Positions 1 to 7,808 of a stretch of DNA of 64,000 nt are shown here, in pieces. Made by a program: the position numbers and the translations under genes. The DNA is from Metarhizobium sp964253915 (GTDB lineage: Bacteria; Pseudomonadota; Alphaproteobacteria; Rhizobiales; Rhizobiaceae), in contig NZ_CAXUSG020000003.1 of assembly GCF_964253915.1 (NCBI RefSeq), positions 397,164-461,163 of the forward strand. The letters run 5' to 3'. Below the pieces are notes generated by a model, which was given only the letters and a program-made list of their open reading frames with translations, was not told the DNA's origin and ran no database searches. The stretch's first letter is position 1. The number at the start of each line of letters is the position of its first letter.

Positions 1-102
1 GTATTCCGGCAGATAACGACCAGCCTGTCGCATCAGCCAGATGGGAGGCGGACAGATCGTCTCACCGTTCAGCACTCTCATGATCTTGCGGTCGTCGGTC
101 AA
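1..102 (-). CDS. hemE: Uroporphyrinogen decarboxylase, N-terminal fragment (partial)
   Basis: The first 34 codons of HemE, which decarboxylates uroporphyrinogen III to coproporphyrinogen III in cytosolic heme synthesis. The reverse strand reads LTDDRKIMRVLNGE and then PPIWLMRQAGRYLPEY, the N-terminal signature of the family that contributes substrate-binding arginine residues. The start is TTG at 102-100, preceded by AGGGAAA about 6 nt upstream; no ATG lies in frame before the signature. The gene runs off the left edge. hemE beside the chromosomal origin is a known alphaproteobacterial arrangement. Confidence 0.93.
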   Translation of the reverse strand, partial: MTDDRKIMRVLNGETICPPPIWLMRQAGRYLPEY

Positions 103-333
103 TGCGGCTTTCCCTAAAACAAAGAAATCATTTCAAAGGTTTTTCTATTTCTTAGAGTCAGTGGGTATCAAGGATTAAAATCCATCCCCAGCCTGCTCAT
201 TTTGACGCGCCTTGCTGCAATCCATGTGGGTCAATTCGCCCGTTTTCGCCTCAAACGGAATGGATGAAGAAATTCCATTTTGGAATCAGTGCGATACGGG
301 TCGATACCTCAGCCATGCGATCTGGGGAATTCC

Positions 334-342
334 TGTGGAAAA
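334..342 (-). promoter_or_regulatory. DnaA box (TTTTCCACA)
   Basis: TGTGGAAAA on the plus strand, one mismatch from the TTATCCACA consensus on the minus strand. It is the box nearest the AT-rich side of the putative origin. Confidence 0.6.
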
Positions 343-359
343 GCAGAGCGGAAAAACAC

Positions 360-368
360 TTGTCCACA
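360..368 (+). promoter_or_regulatory. DnaA box (TTGTCCACA)
   Basis: TTGTCCACA, one mismatch from the consensus TTATCCACA, 17 nt after the previous box and in opposite orientation. Confidence 0.6.
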
Positions 369-411
369 GAACCCACAGCCCCAATCTTTTGCAATCCGTC
401 GAAGATGCCGA

Positions 412-420
412 TGTGGATAA
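412..420 (-). promoter_or_regulatory. DnaA box, perfect consensus (TTATCCACA)
   Basis: TGTGGATAA on the plus strand is the exact reverse complement of TTATCCACA. It is the strongest of the boxes in the putative origin. Confidence 0.75.
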
Positions 421-469
421 ATCGGCAGTTTTCCCTTGCGTTGCGGCGAGGCCCGTCCCACGCTCAATC

Positions 470-478
470 TTATCCATG
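470..478 (+). promoter_or_regulatory. DnaA-box-like site (TTATCCATG)
   Basis: TTATCCATG matches the first seven positions of the consensus. It lies just upstream of the DUF299 start codon, so binding could also affect that promoter. Weakest of the four sites. Confidence 0.4.
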
Positions 479-504
479 GTTTTCAACAGGGGGCGGAGTT
501 TAGC

Positions 505-1326
505 GTGGAGAACAGAAAAAACTTCTTCCATCTGCACCTCATTTCTGACTCAACCGGCGAGACTCTGATCTCCGCCGGCCGGGCAGCATCGGCGCAATTC
601 AAGCTGCACAATCCGGTGGAACACGTCTATCCGCTGATCCGCAATCGCAAGCAGCTGCTGCCGGTGCTGGAGGCGATCGACAAAGAACCCGGCATTGTCC
701 TTTATACGGTGGTCGACCAAGAGTTGGCGGCGTTGGTAAAGGAACGCTGCGAAGAGATCGAGGTTCCCTCCGTCAATGTGCTGGAACCGGTGATGACGAC
801 ATTTCAGGCCTATCTCGGCGCGCCGTCGCGCCGCCGGGTCGGGGCGCAGCATCGCATGAACGCCGATTATTTTGCGCGTATCGAAGCATTGAACTTCACC
901 ATGGATCACGATGACGGGCAGGCGCCGGATGGGTATGACGAAGCCGATCTGGTGCTGATCGGCATCAGCCGCACGTCGAAAACGCCGACAAGCATCTACC
1001 TCGCCAACCGCGGGATCAAGACCGCCAACGTGCCGATCGTCAACGGCGTCGCCTTGCCGGAAAGCCTGTTGCGGGCAACGAAACCGCTGATCGTCTGCCT
1101 GATCGCCACGTCGGACCGGATTTCGCAGGTCCGGGAAAACCGGATCCTCGGAACCACGTCCGATTTCAACAACGGCCATTATACCGACCGGGCGACGATT
1201 GCGGAGGAACTGAAATATGCCCGCTCCTTATGCGCCCGCCATAACTGGCCGATTATCGACGTGACGCGCCGTTCGATCGAAGAAACCGCCGCCGCCATCG
1301 TTGCCTTGCGGCCGAAGCTGCGTTAA
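505..1326 (+). CDS. Pyruvate,phosphate dikinase regulatory protein (DUF299 kinase/pyrophosphorylase)
   Basis: A 273-residue bifunctional regulator that, in the family, phosphorylates and dephosphorylates a threonine of PPDK or PEP synthase with ADP or phosphate. It is the first gene to the right of oriC. The conserved P-loop-like GISRTSKT is at about residues 153-160, and the N-terminal FHLHLISDSTGET is typical. Start chosen as GTG 505 because GGGGGCGGAG sits about 8 nt upstream and family proteins start near this point; the in-frame ATG at 436 would add 23 unconserved residues. Whether the target is PPDK or PpsA cannot be read from this window, but rhizobia carry PPDK. Confidence 0.88.
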   Translation: MENRKNFFHLHLISDSTGETLISAGRAASAQFKLHNPVEHVYPLIRNRKQLLPVLEAIDKEPGIVLYTVVDQELAALVKERCEEIEVPSVNVLEPVMTTFQAYLGAPSRRRVGAQHRMNADYFARIEALNFTMDHDDGQAPDGYDEADLVLIGISRTSKTPTSIYLANRGIKTANVPIVNGVALPESLLRATKPLIVCLIATSDRISQVRENRILGTTSDFNNGHYTDRATIAEELKYARSLCARHNWPIIDVTRRSIEETAAAIVALRPKLR

Positions 1327-1353
1327 GCGCCGGTTTGGTACATTTGGAGGATC

Positions 1354-1959
1354 ATGCCGATGTCGCTTCCCCTGATCCTGGCGTCTTCGAGTCCGTTCCG
1401 GCGCGGCTTGATGCAAAATGCCGGGCTGCGCTTCGAAGCCATCGCCGCCGATATCGACGAGCGGGCAATCGAGGCACCGCTGGAGCAGCAAGGCGCGACA
1501 CCGGATCAGGTGGCGCTGGTGCTGGCGGAAGCCAAGGCGCTGGATGTCAGCCGCCGTTTTCCTGATGCCGTCATCCTCGGTTCCGACCAGACGATGTCGC
1601 TGGGCGCGCGCGTCTATCACAAGCCGAAGGGCCGACAGGAGGCCAGTGAGAACCTTTTGTCGCTGGCGGGTAAGACGCATCAGTTGAACAGCGCCATCGT
1701 TCTTGCCCGCGGCGGCGAAATCCTCGTCAGAGAGGTTGCGCACGCCAGACTGACCATGCGTCCATTCACCCCGGAATTTGTCGAGACCTATCTCGACAGG
1801 GTGGGGGAAACGATTTTCAAGAGCGTCGGCGGCTATCAGCTGGAAGGCGAGGGCATCCAGCTCTTCTCCGCCATAGACGGCGACTATTTTACCATTGTCG
1901 GCCTGCCGATGCTTCCTCTGTTGGAGCACCTGCGAAATCTCGGTGTTATCGATGCGTGA
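1354..1959 (+). CDS. maf: Maf-family nucleoside triphosphate pyrophosphatase
   Basis: A 201-residue Maf protein. The family hydrolyses dTTP/UTP or modified nucleotides to monophosphates as housecleaning enzymes in the cytosol. Visible hallmarks: LASSSPFR at residues 9-16, the catalytic-Asp segment GSDQ at 76-79, KPKG at 90-93 and FKSVGGYQLEGEG at about 155-167. The GGAGG ribosome site lies 5 nt before ATG 1354; a second in-frame ATG at 1360 is possible. The last codons overlap the start of aroE by 8 nt, and the overlap carries a parS-like site. Substrate class (YhdE or YceF type) is not certain. Confidence 0.9.
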   Translation: MPMSLPLILASSSPFRRGLMQNAGLRFEAIAADIDERAIEAPLEQQGATPDQVALVLAEAKALDVSRRFPDAVILGSDQTMSLGARVYHKPKGRQEASENLLSLAGKTHQLNSAIVLARGGEILVREVAHARLTMRPFTPEFVETYLDRVGETIFKSVGGYQLEGEGIQLFSAIDGDYFTIVGLPMLPLLEHLRNLGVIDA

Positions 1960-2812
1960 TTCACGTGAAACATTTGTTAACGATGCCTTCGTCGTCGGCC
2001 ATCCGATCAAGCATTCGCGGTCGCCGCTGATCCACAATCACTGGCTCAAGCAGTTCGGATTGCCGGGTGCCTATCGGGCCATCGATGTTGCGCCGGAGAA
2101 TTTCGAGATTTTTCTTGCAGGCCTCAAGGATGGCTCGTCCGGATTTCGCGGCGGCAATGTCACTATCCCGCATAAAGAAAATGCTTACCGGCTGGCGGAC
2201 CGACCGGATGCGCTGGCGGAAGAGCTTGGCGCGGCCAACACGCTGTGGCGCCAGGATGGCCTGATCTTTGCCACTAACACTGATGGTTACGGTTTCGCCG
2301 CCAATCTCGATGAACGCCAGCCCGGATGGGATGCTCACAAGAAAGCGGTCATCTTCGGTGCCGGCGGCGCGGCGCGGGCAGTCATCCAGGCGGTGCGGGA
2401 TCGGGGTTTTTCCGAGGTCCACGTGGTGAACCGCACCGTGGCCCGCGCTCGCGAACTCGCCGATCGGTTTGGCCCGAAGGTGCATGCCCATCCGCAGGAG
2501 GCGTTGACGGACGTGTTGCAAGGCTGCGGCCTGTTCGTCAACACGACGTCGCTCGGCATGGATGGCGAACAGGCGGTTGCCATCGACTTTTCGCCGCTGT
2601 CGGCTGGTGCAGTGGTAACCGACATTGTTTATGTGCCGTTGCGCACGCCTTTTCTGCAACAGGCGGAGGAGCAGGGTTTCGCCACGGTCGATGGCCTGGG
2701 CATGCTTTTGCATCAGGCTGTGCCCGGGTTTGAAAAATGGTTCGGCAAACGGCCGGCGGTGGAGGAGGCCTTGCGCGCCCTGATCATCGCCGACATGGCG
2801 GCGCACGCATGA
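1952..2812 (+). CDS. aroE: Shikimate dehydrogenase (NADP+)
   Basis: A 286-residue AroE that reduces 3-dehydroshikimate to shikimate in aromatic amino-acid synthesis. Shikimate-binding SRSPLIHN at 22-29, catalytic Lys75 in NVTIPHKE, and Asp111 in NTDG are present. The NADP-binding GAGGAARA at 136-143 is followed by the NRT motif at 160-162 that selects the NADP phosphate. Start ATG 1952 overlaps the end of maf by 8 nt and gives the usual family length. Its 3' end overlaps coaE as ATGA, so maf, aroE, coaE and dnaQ are probably one transcript. Confidence 0.95.
   Translation: MRDSRETFVNDAFVVGHPIKHSRSPLIHNHWLKQFGLPGAYRAIDVAPENFEIFLAGLKDGSSGFRGGNVTIPHKENAYRLADRPDALAEELGAANTLWRQDGLIFATNTDGYGFAANLDERQPGWDAHKKAVIFGAGGAARAVIQAVRDRGFSEVHVVNRTVARARELADRFGPKVHAHPQEALTDVLQGCGLFVNTTSLGMDGEQAVAIDFSPLSAGAVVTDIVYVPLRTPFLQQAEEQGFATVDGLGMLLHQAVPGFEKWFGKRPAVEEALRALIIADMAAHA
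1957..1972. other. parS-like centromere site 1 (within maf/aroE overlap)
   Basis: TGATTCACGTGAAACA differs at one position from the ParB/Spo0J consensus TGTTTCACGTGAAACA. Its first three bases are the maf stop codon and it encodes part of aroE residues 2-7. It lies about 1.5 kb from the putative origin. ParB binding is inferred from sequence only. Confidence 0.8.
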
Positions 2813-3408
2813 TCCTCATCGGTCTCACCGGCTCGATCGGCATGGGCAAGTCGACGACAGCCGCAATGTTTTCAACCGAAGGCATTCCGGTCAACGATGC
2901 CGATAAGGTCGTGCACGATCTCTATCGCGGCGAAGCGGTCGCGCCGATCGAGCAGGCCTTTCCTGGTGTTGCCGTTGACGGTGTCGTCGACCGCGGAAAA
3001 TTATCCGGGCAACTGTCAGGGAATCCGGATAAGTTCAAGCAGCTGGAAGCCATCGTCCATCCGTTGGTGCGGTTAAAGGAGAAGGCGTTTATCGAGAGCC
3101 AAAGGGCAGCCGGCGCCGACATGGTCGTTCTCGATATCCCGCTGCTGTTTGAAACAGGCGGAGAGGATCGCGTCGATGTCGTCGTCGTCGTTACCTGTGA
3201 TCCGGAAATCCAGCGCGAGAGGGTGTTGGCGCGTCCCGGCATGACGGAAGAAAAATTTGCAATGATCCTGTCCCGCCAGATGCCGGATGGTGAAAAACGC
3301 CGGCAGGCGGATTATCTGATCGATACCGGCAACGGCATGGACGACGCTCGCCGGCAGGTGCTGGATGTCATCGCGGCGCTGCGGGCAGACAAGAAAAGAG
3401 AGAGCTGA
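2809..3408 (+). CDS. coaE: Dephospho-CoA kinase
   Basis: A 199-residue CoaE that performs the last step of CoA synthesis, ATP-dependent phosphorylation of the 3'-hydroxyl of dephospho-CoA. The P-loop GSIGMGKST is at residues 8-16, followed by the family segments DADKVVHDLY and LDIPLLFETGGE. ATG 2809 overlaps the aroE stop (ATGA), indicating translational coupling. Another CoA-pathway gene, coaA (pantothenate kinase), lies at 43195-44190 in this window but in a separate his-linked unit. Confidence 0.95.
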   Translation: MILIGLTGSIGMGKSTTAAMFSTEGIPVNDADKVVHDLYRGEAVAPIEQAFPGVAVDGVVDRGKLSGQLSGNPDKFKQLEAIVHPLVRLKEKAFIESQRAAGADMVVLDIPLLFETGGEDRVDVVVVVTCDPEIQRERVLARPGMTEEKFAMILSRQMPDGEKRRQADYLIDTGNGMDDARRQVLDVIAALRADKKRES

Positions 3409-3409
3409 G

Positions 3410-4114
3410 ATGCGCGAGATCATTTTCGATACGGAAACCACCGGCCTCGACAACAAGACCGACCGGATCATCGAAATCGGCGGGATCGAACTCTTCAATC
3501 ATTTTCCGACCGGCAACACGCTGCATCTCTACATCAATCCGGGCGACACAAAGGTGCATCCGGACGCACTGGCGATCCACGGCATCACCGATGAGTTCCT
3601 CAAGGACAAACCGGTCTTTGCCGCTGTCGCTCAAGACATCGTATCGTTCTTCCAGGGCGCCAAATGGATCGCCCACAACGCCAACTTCGACATGGGGTTC
3701 ATCAATGCCGAATTCGGCCGGCTCGGTTTGCCGGCAGTTCCGCAGGACCAGGTGATCGATACGCTGGCGCTGGCGCGTCGCAAGAATCCGATGGGACCGA
3801 ATTCGCTCGATGCGCTCTGCCGTCGTTATGGCATCGACAATTCCCACCGAACCCGCCACGGCGCGCTGCTCGACTCCGAGCTTCTGGCCGAAGTTTACAT
3901 CGAGATGATCGGTGGCCGTCAGGCAGCGCTCGGCCTCGGCCAGACCGGATCGTCTTCCGGAAACGCGGCAGGACAGGAAGAGGATATTGTCGCCGCGGTC
4001 CGCCGGCGCCCGCATGCGCTGCCGTCCCGGATCACCATCGAGGAAAAAACTGCCCATGAGGCGCTGGTCGCAAGTCTCGGCGGCAAGGGTCTCTGGCAGC
4101 GATACGACGCCTGA
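3410..4114 (+). CDS. dnaQ: DNA polymerase III epsilon subunit (3'-5' proofreading exonuclease)
   Basis: A 234-residue DEDDh exonuclease, the proofreading subunit of the replicative polymerase. Exo motifs are intact: Asp7 and Glu9 in FDTETTGL, Asp94 in HNANFDMGF, and His150 with Asp155 in RTRHGALLDSELL. ATG 3410 follows the coaE stop by 1 nt, with a purine-rich AAGAAAAGAGAG just upstream; an earlier in-frame ATG at 3365 sits inside coaE and would add 15 unconserved residues. It is last in the maf-aroE-coaE-dnaQ run. Confidence 0.93.
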   Translation: MREIIFDTETTGLDNKTDRIIEIGGIELFNHFPTGNTLHLYINPGDTKVHPDALAIHGITDEFLKDKPVFAAVAQDIVSFFQGAKWIAHNANFDMGFINAEFGRLGLPAVPQDQVIDTLALARRKNPMGPNSLDALCRRYGIDNSHRTRHGALLDSELLAEVYIEMIGGRQAALGLGQTGSSSGNAAGQEEDIVAAVRRRPHALPSRITIEEKTAHEALVASLGGKGLWQRYDA

Positions 4115-4142
4115 AGCAAGGTCGTCAGAGGTAGGGACAAAA

Positions 4143-4171
4143 GAAAACGCCCGGAGCAATGCCCGGGCGTC
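4143..4171 (-). terminator. Rho-independent terminator for secB
   Basis: An 8-bp perfect stem ACGCCCGG/CCGGGCGT with an 8-nt loop (4148-4171). Read on the minus strand it is followed by TTTTCTTTTG, a good U-tract just after secB. No T-run follows on the plus strand, so it probably serves secB more than the convergent dnaQ. Confidence 0.8.
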
Positions 4172-4198
4172 GAAAAGATCGGCTGGTTTTTAAACCGC

Positions 4199-4663
4199 TC
4201 AGTTCGGTACGGCCGAAACCTTGGCACGGGCCTGTTCTTCGGCCATGCGCTGCGTGAACATCTGCGCGAAATCGATCGGGTCGATCATCAGCGGCGGGAA
4301 GCCGCCGTTGCGCGTTGCGTCGGCAACAATCTGGCGTGCGAAGGGGAACAGGAGGCGCGGGCACTCGATGAAGAGGACCGGCAGCATGTGTTCCTGCGGG
4401 AAACCGGTGATGCGGAAGACGCCGCCATAAACCAGCTCGCAGTTGAACAGGACCTTGTCGCCATCCTTGGCTTCGGCATTCAGCGACAGCACGACGTCGA
4501 AATCCGAATCCGACAGCGGATTGGCATTGACGTTGACATTGATGTTGATGTCCGGTGCCTGGTCGCGGGACTGCAAGGACCGCGGCGCGCCGGGGTTTTC
4601 GAAGGAAAGATCCTTGATGTATTGAGCCAGAATATTGAGGCTCGGGCTTTGCTCATTGGCCAT
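4199..4663 (-). CDS. secB: Protein-export chaperone SecB
   Basis: A 154-residue acidic cytosolic chaperone that keeps secretory precursors unfolded and delivers them to SecA; it works as a tetramer. Typical blocks are LNILAQYIKDLSFENP, the alternating DININVNVNANPL strand, CELVYGGVF and CPRLLFPFAR. The start ATG at 4663 has AGGAA 7 nt upstream (AAGGAACAGCCT); the frame stays open to 4699 but the extra 12 residues are not conserved. Convergent with dnaQ, with its own terminator downstream. Confidence 0.95.
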   Translation of the reverse strand: MANEQSPSLNILAQYIKDLSFENPGAPRSLQSRDQAPDININVNVNANPLSDSDFDVVLSLNAEAKDGDKVLFNCELVYGGVFRITGFPQEHMLPVLFIECPRLLFPFARQIVADATRNGGFPPLMIDPIDFAQMFTQRMAEEQARAKVSAVPN

Positions 4664-4769
4664 AGGCTGTTCCTTGCGGCGTTCTAGGGGTGAAGCCATC
4701 TACCACTTCGCATTTCGGCTTACAACCCTTGCCGCCTCCGGCTTCGGTGCCCCTTGGAAGGCGCGTCGC

Positions 4770-5276
4770 TCAGTCGCCGATACGTGGCTTGTCCGACCAG
4801 GGAGAGTTCGGATCAGGGTCGCGGTGAAAATCATCGCCGTCGAGATCGACGACGGGACCACCTCTTGCAGGGCGCGGACCGGCCGAATGACCGGACGTGT
4901 AGAAATTCTTCGAACCCATCACCACGATGCGCGGGCTAAACAGTTTCCAGGCGAGATCACGCACCGGGGGGATGAAGAACAGCAACCCGATGATGTCGGT
5001 GATGAAGCCCGGGAGCAGCAGCAGGAAACCGGCAATCACGATCATCGCCGCATGCACCAGTTCGCGGCTCGGCACTCCGCCGCCGCGGCTCTCAGTGGAA
5101 ATTTTGCGGAGAATACCCAGACCTTGCTGGCGCAGCAGGAAAATCCCCAGCATCGACGTGGCGATCACCAGCCCCAGCGTTGCCAGCACGCCGATCGCCT
5201 GACCGACCAGAATGAAGCCGGCGATTTCCGCGAACGGCAGCAAAAGGAAGATCGCAGGCAGGAAAGAAAATCGCAT
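4770..5276 (-). CDS. fxsA: FxsA family membrane protein
   Basis: A 168-residue inner-membrane protein with about four hydrophobic helices in the first 115 residues (for example FLPAIFLLLPFAEIAGF, LATLGLVIATSMLGIF, LLLLPGFITDIIGLLFF) and a polar, Pro/Asp-rich tail. In E. coli, overproduction of FxsA relieves F-exclusion of phage T7; its normal role is unclear. ATG 5276 matches the family N-terminus MRFSFLPAIF with a GGAAC site upstream; a 5330 start would add 18 residues. Divergent from the Tim44-like gene with a shared 152-nt promoter region. Confidence 0.87.
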   Translation of the reverse strand: MRFSFLPAIFLLLPFAEIAGFILVGQAIGVLATLGLVIATSMLGIFLLRQQGLGILRKISTESRGGGVPSRELVHAAMIVIAGFLLLLPGFITDIIGLLFFIPPVRDLAWKLFSPRIVVMGSKNFYTSGHSAGPRPARGGPVVDLDGDDFHRDPDPNSPWSDKPRIGD

Positions 5277-5428
5277 TTCGTTGTTCCGTGCGAGAGTTTG
5301 AGGATCGTTTAACCGTATAACGCTTAACAAGCCGGGACCAAAGATATGCTTTGGCTATTTGAATGATCGGCCCATGCAGACTATATGGGTTGGGAGACGA
5401 CAAATTTTAACAGCGGTTCTGGAACGAT

Positions 5429-6130
5429 ATGGGCTCTAGCGATTTCGTGACACTCTTTTTTCTGGTAGCGGCGGTCCTGATATTCCTGCAGCTTCGCAGT
5501 GTGCTCGGCCGGCGAACCGGAAACGAGAAACCGCCATTCGATCCCTATTCGGCGCGCGATCTGTCGAAGGGGCCGGAATCGGGTGAAAACGGCAAGGTGG
5601 TGACCCTGCCGCGTCGCGATGCGGCCGAGGGCGACGATCGTTTTGCCGTCATCGATGCCTTTGCCAAGCCCGACACCGATCTCAATCGCGGACTGCGGGA
5701 CATCCTCAAGGCAGATCCGACCTTCAATCCGAAGGAATTTCTGGCCGGCGCCCGCATGGCCTATGAGATGATCGTCATGGCGTTTGCCGAAGGCGACCGA
5801 AAGACGTTGCGCAATCTTCTCTCGCGGGAAGTCTATGAAGGTTTCGATGCGGCGATCGTCGATCGCGAAAGCCGCGGCGAGGTGGTGAAGTCGACATTCG
5901 TCGGCATCGACAAGGCCGAAGTCCTGCATGCGGAAATGAAGGATAACGAAGCACAGTTGACGCTTCGCATCGCTTCGCAGCTGATCTCCGCCACCTATGA
6001 CAAGGCCGGCGCGCTGATCGACGGCGACGCCGAAGCGGTGGCCGAAGTCAACGATGTCTGGACGTTTGCCCGCGACCTGCGTTCGCGCGATCCGAACTGG
6101 AAGCTGATTGCGACCGAATCGGAACAATGA
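5429..6130 (+). CDS. Tim44/TimA-like domain protein, membrane-anchored
   Basis: A 233-residue protein with one N-terminal membrane helix (about residues 5-22), a linker rich in charged residues and prolines, and a C-terminal Tim44-like domain from about residue 75. Bacterial relatives (TimA) resemble the mitochondrial import motor adaptor Tim44 and appear to act on membrane proteins; the exact job here is unknown. Rhizobial genomes keep it next to the secB-fxsA region, which fits a protein-targeting role. Its stop overlaps the mltA start as ATGA, so the two are translationally coupled. Confidence 0.82.
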   Translation: MGSSDFVTLFFLVAAVLIFLQLRSVLGRRTGNEKPPFDPYSARDLSKGPESGENGKVVTLPRRDAAEGDDRFAVIDAFAKPDTDLNRGLRDILKADPTFNPKEFLAGARMAYEMIVMAFAEGDRKTLRNLLSREVYEGFDAAIVDRESRGEVVKSTFVGIDKAEVLHAEMKDNEAQLTLRIASQLISATYDKAGALIDGDAEAVAEVNDVWTFARDLRSRDPNWKLIATESEQ

Positions 6131-7245
6131 GTGCCGACCCCTCAGACTTTACGCTCCAGCCGCTCACCTTTGCCGAGCTTCCTGGCTGGAGCGAGGATGA
6201 TCCGACGTCCCTGCTGGCGCCCATGGGCGCCTGTCTTCGTCATGTGACCGAGGTCAAACCTTATCGTACCGGTTCGCTCGGACTGTCCACCGCCGATCTG
6301 CTTCCCCTTCTTCAGGCCGCCAGCCATGCTTTGCCGCGCAGTGCGCCAGAGGCGCGGCGATTTTTCGAGGCGCATTGCACGCCGTTCCGTATCGCCAGGC
6401 GGGATGGCCATGCCGGTTTCGTCACCGCTTTCTACGAACCGGAGGTCGCGGTTTCGGCGTGGCAGGAAGGCGAATGGACATATCCGTTCTATCGCCGCCC
6501 ACACGATCTTGCCGACATCGATGACAGTAATCGTCCACCTGAATTCGACGCATCCTATGCATTCGCGCTGGACGGTCCCGACGGTTTCAGCGCCTATGCC
6601 GACCGCCGGGCCATCGACCAGGGACATCTCGCCGGCCGCGGCCTGGAGATTGCCTGGGCGAAATCGAAAATCGATGTGTTTTTTGCCCATGTCCAGGGTG
6701 CGGCGCGGTTGCGATATGGCGACGGCAGCGTCAGGCGAATCACCTATGCCGCCAAGGCCGGGCACCCGTTTTCCGCCATCGGTCGGCTATTGATCGATCG
6801 CGGCGAGATCGACGCCCGCGACATTTCCATGCAGGCGATCCGCGCCTGGCTGACCGCCCATCCGGAGCAGATGGACGAGGTGATGTGGCATAACCGCTCC
6901 TACATCTTCTTCCGCGAGGCCGAGGTCGACGATCTTTCGGCTGGACCGATCGCTGCGGCGAAAGTGCCGCTCGTCGCCGGCCGGTCGCTGGCTGTCGACC
7001 GGATGATCCATACGTTCGGTTTTCCCTTTTTCATCCGTTCCGAAAGCCTCACCCATCTGGATGGCGGAAGGCCGTTCCAGCGGCTGATGCTGGCGCTCGA
7101 CACCGGCACCGCCATCGTCGGTCCGGCGCGCGGCGACATCTTTACCGGCTCGGGTGATGCGGCCGGCGAGCTCGCGGGAACGGTGCGCAATGCCGCCGAT
7201 TTCCACATCCTCGTTCCAAATGCGGCAGCGGCGAGGTTTCGCTGA
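6127..7245 (+). CDS. mltA: Membrane-bound lytic murein transglycosylase A (MltA)
   Basis: A 372-residue MltA, which cleaves the MurNAc-GlcNAc bond to leave 1,6-anhydroMurNAc. The middle holds the MltA domain (GFVTAFYEPEV, then a long inserted barrel), and the C-terminal 3D domain carries three conserved Asp at about 325, 337 and 344 (LDTGTAI, GDIF, GDAAG), one of them the family's general acid/base. No signal peptide or lipobox is visible at the N-terminus, which is unusual for a periplasmic enzyme. Coupled to the Tim44-like gene (ATGA) and to the Smr gene (TGATG). Confidence 0.88.
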   Translation: MSADPSDFTLQPLTFAELPGWSEDDPTSLLAPMGACLRHVTEVKPYRTGSLGLSTADLLPLLQAASHALPRSAPEARRFFEAHCTPFRIARRDGHAGFVTAFYEPEVAVSAWQEGEWTYPFYRRPHDLADIDDSNRPPEFDASYAFALDGPDGFSAYADRRAIDQGHLAGRGLEIAWAKSKIDVFFAHVQGAARLRYGDGSVRRITYAAKAGHPFSAIGRLLIDRGEIDARDISMQAIRAWLTAHPEQMDEVMWHNRSYIFFREAEVDDLSAGPIAAAKVPLVAGRSLAVDRMIHTFGFPFFIRSESLTHLDGGRPFQRLMLALDTGTAIVGPARGDIFTGSGDAAGELAGTVRNAADFHILVPNAAAARFR

Positions 7246-7808
7246 TGGCGAAGGATCGCAAGTTGAACGCCGAGGAGCGCATCCTGTGGGGCAAGGTCGC
7301 CCGCTCGGCGCGGGCTTTGCCCGGCAAGCTCGAAGACCTGATGGCCTTCGAAGATTTCGAAACACCTGCGCTTCCGCAGGAAATGCCGTCAAAGGAAAAG
7401 CCCGGTGTTGCGGCAAACAAGGCTATCGACACCGGCCAGGCGGAAAAGAAACCATCGCCGCAACGGCATCATCCGCTGGAAAAGCCGGTCAAGCGCAAGC
7501 TCGCCCGCGGTCGCCTGTCGCTTGAAGCCCGCATCGATCTTCACGGCATGGTGCAGAGCGAAGCGCATGTCATGCTGCTCGACTTCCTGATCCGCGCTCA
7601 TGAACGCGGCATGCGGCATGTGCTGATCATTACCGGCAAGGGCAGTTCGATGGGCAGCGAAGGCGCGCTGAAGCGGGCGGTGCCGATGTGGTTCTCGAAG
7701 CCGGAATTCCGCTACCTGATCTCGTCGCACGAAACGGCGGCACAACATCACGGTGGCGAGGGCGCTCTTTATGTGCGTCTGTCCCGGCGCCGGGGGGAAA
7801 CCTCGTGA
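7245..7808 (+). CDS. Smr-domain protein (putative endonuclease)
   Basis: A 187-residue protein with a charged, probably disordered N-terminal half and a C-terminal Smr domain from about residue 95: IDLHGM at about 102-107, then LIITGKGS, the DxH and GKG-type motifs of the family. Smr domains nick or cleave nucleic acids; recent work links bacterial relatives to ribosome-collision mRNA cleavage, but this member's substrate is not known. It starts at ATG 7245, inside the mltA stop codon, and ends overlapping the next gene (GTGA), so it is sandwiched in a coupled operon. Confidence 0.85.
   Translation: MAKDRKLNAEERILWGKVARSARALPGKLEDLMAFEDFETPALPQEMPSKEKPGVAANKAIDTGQAEKKPSPQRHHPLEKPVKRKLARGRLSLEARIDLHGMVQSEAHVMLLDFLIRAHERGMRHVLIITGKGSSMGSEGALKRAVPMWFSKPEFRYLISSHETAAQHHGGEGALYVRLSRRRGETS

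Larger units (their letters stand above)
103..504. other. oriC: Putative chromosomal origin of replication (oriC)
   Basis: A gene-free stretch of about 400 bases between divergent hemE and the DUF299 gene. Bases 121-180 are 43/60 A or T in an otherwise GC-rich genome, a candidate unwinding element, with an IHF-like TATCAA-N4-TAA at 166-178. Four DnaA-box-like 9-mers follow at 334-342, 360-368, 412-420 and 470-478, one of them a perfect TTATCCACA. The hemE-adjacent oriC of Sinorhizobium meliloti and Caulobacter is established knowledge; assignment here rests on synteny plus boxes, with no functional data. Short open frames inside (for example 212-568) are not credible genes. Confidence 0.8.

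Noticed and set aside
212..568. Small open frames across the 103-504 region
   Set aside because: They overlap the DnaA boxes, lack ribosome sites and family pattern, and several frames are equally open.
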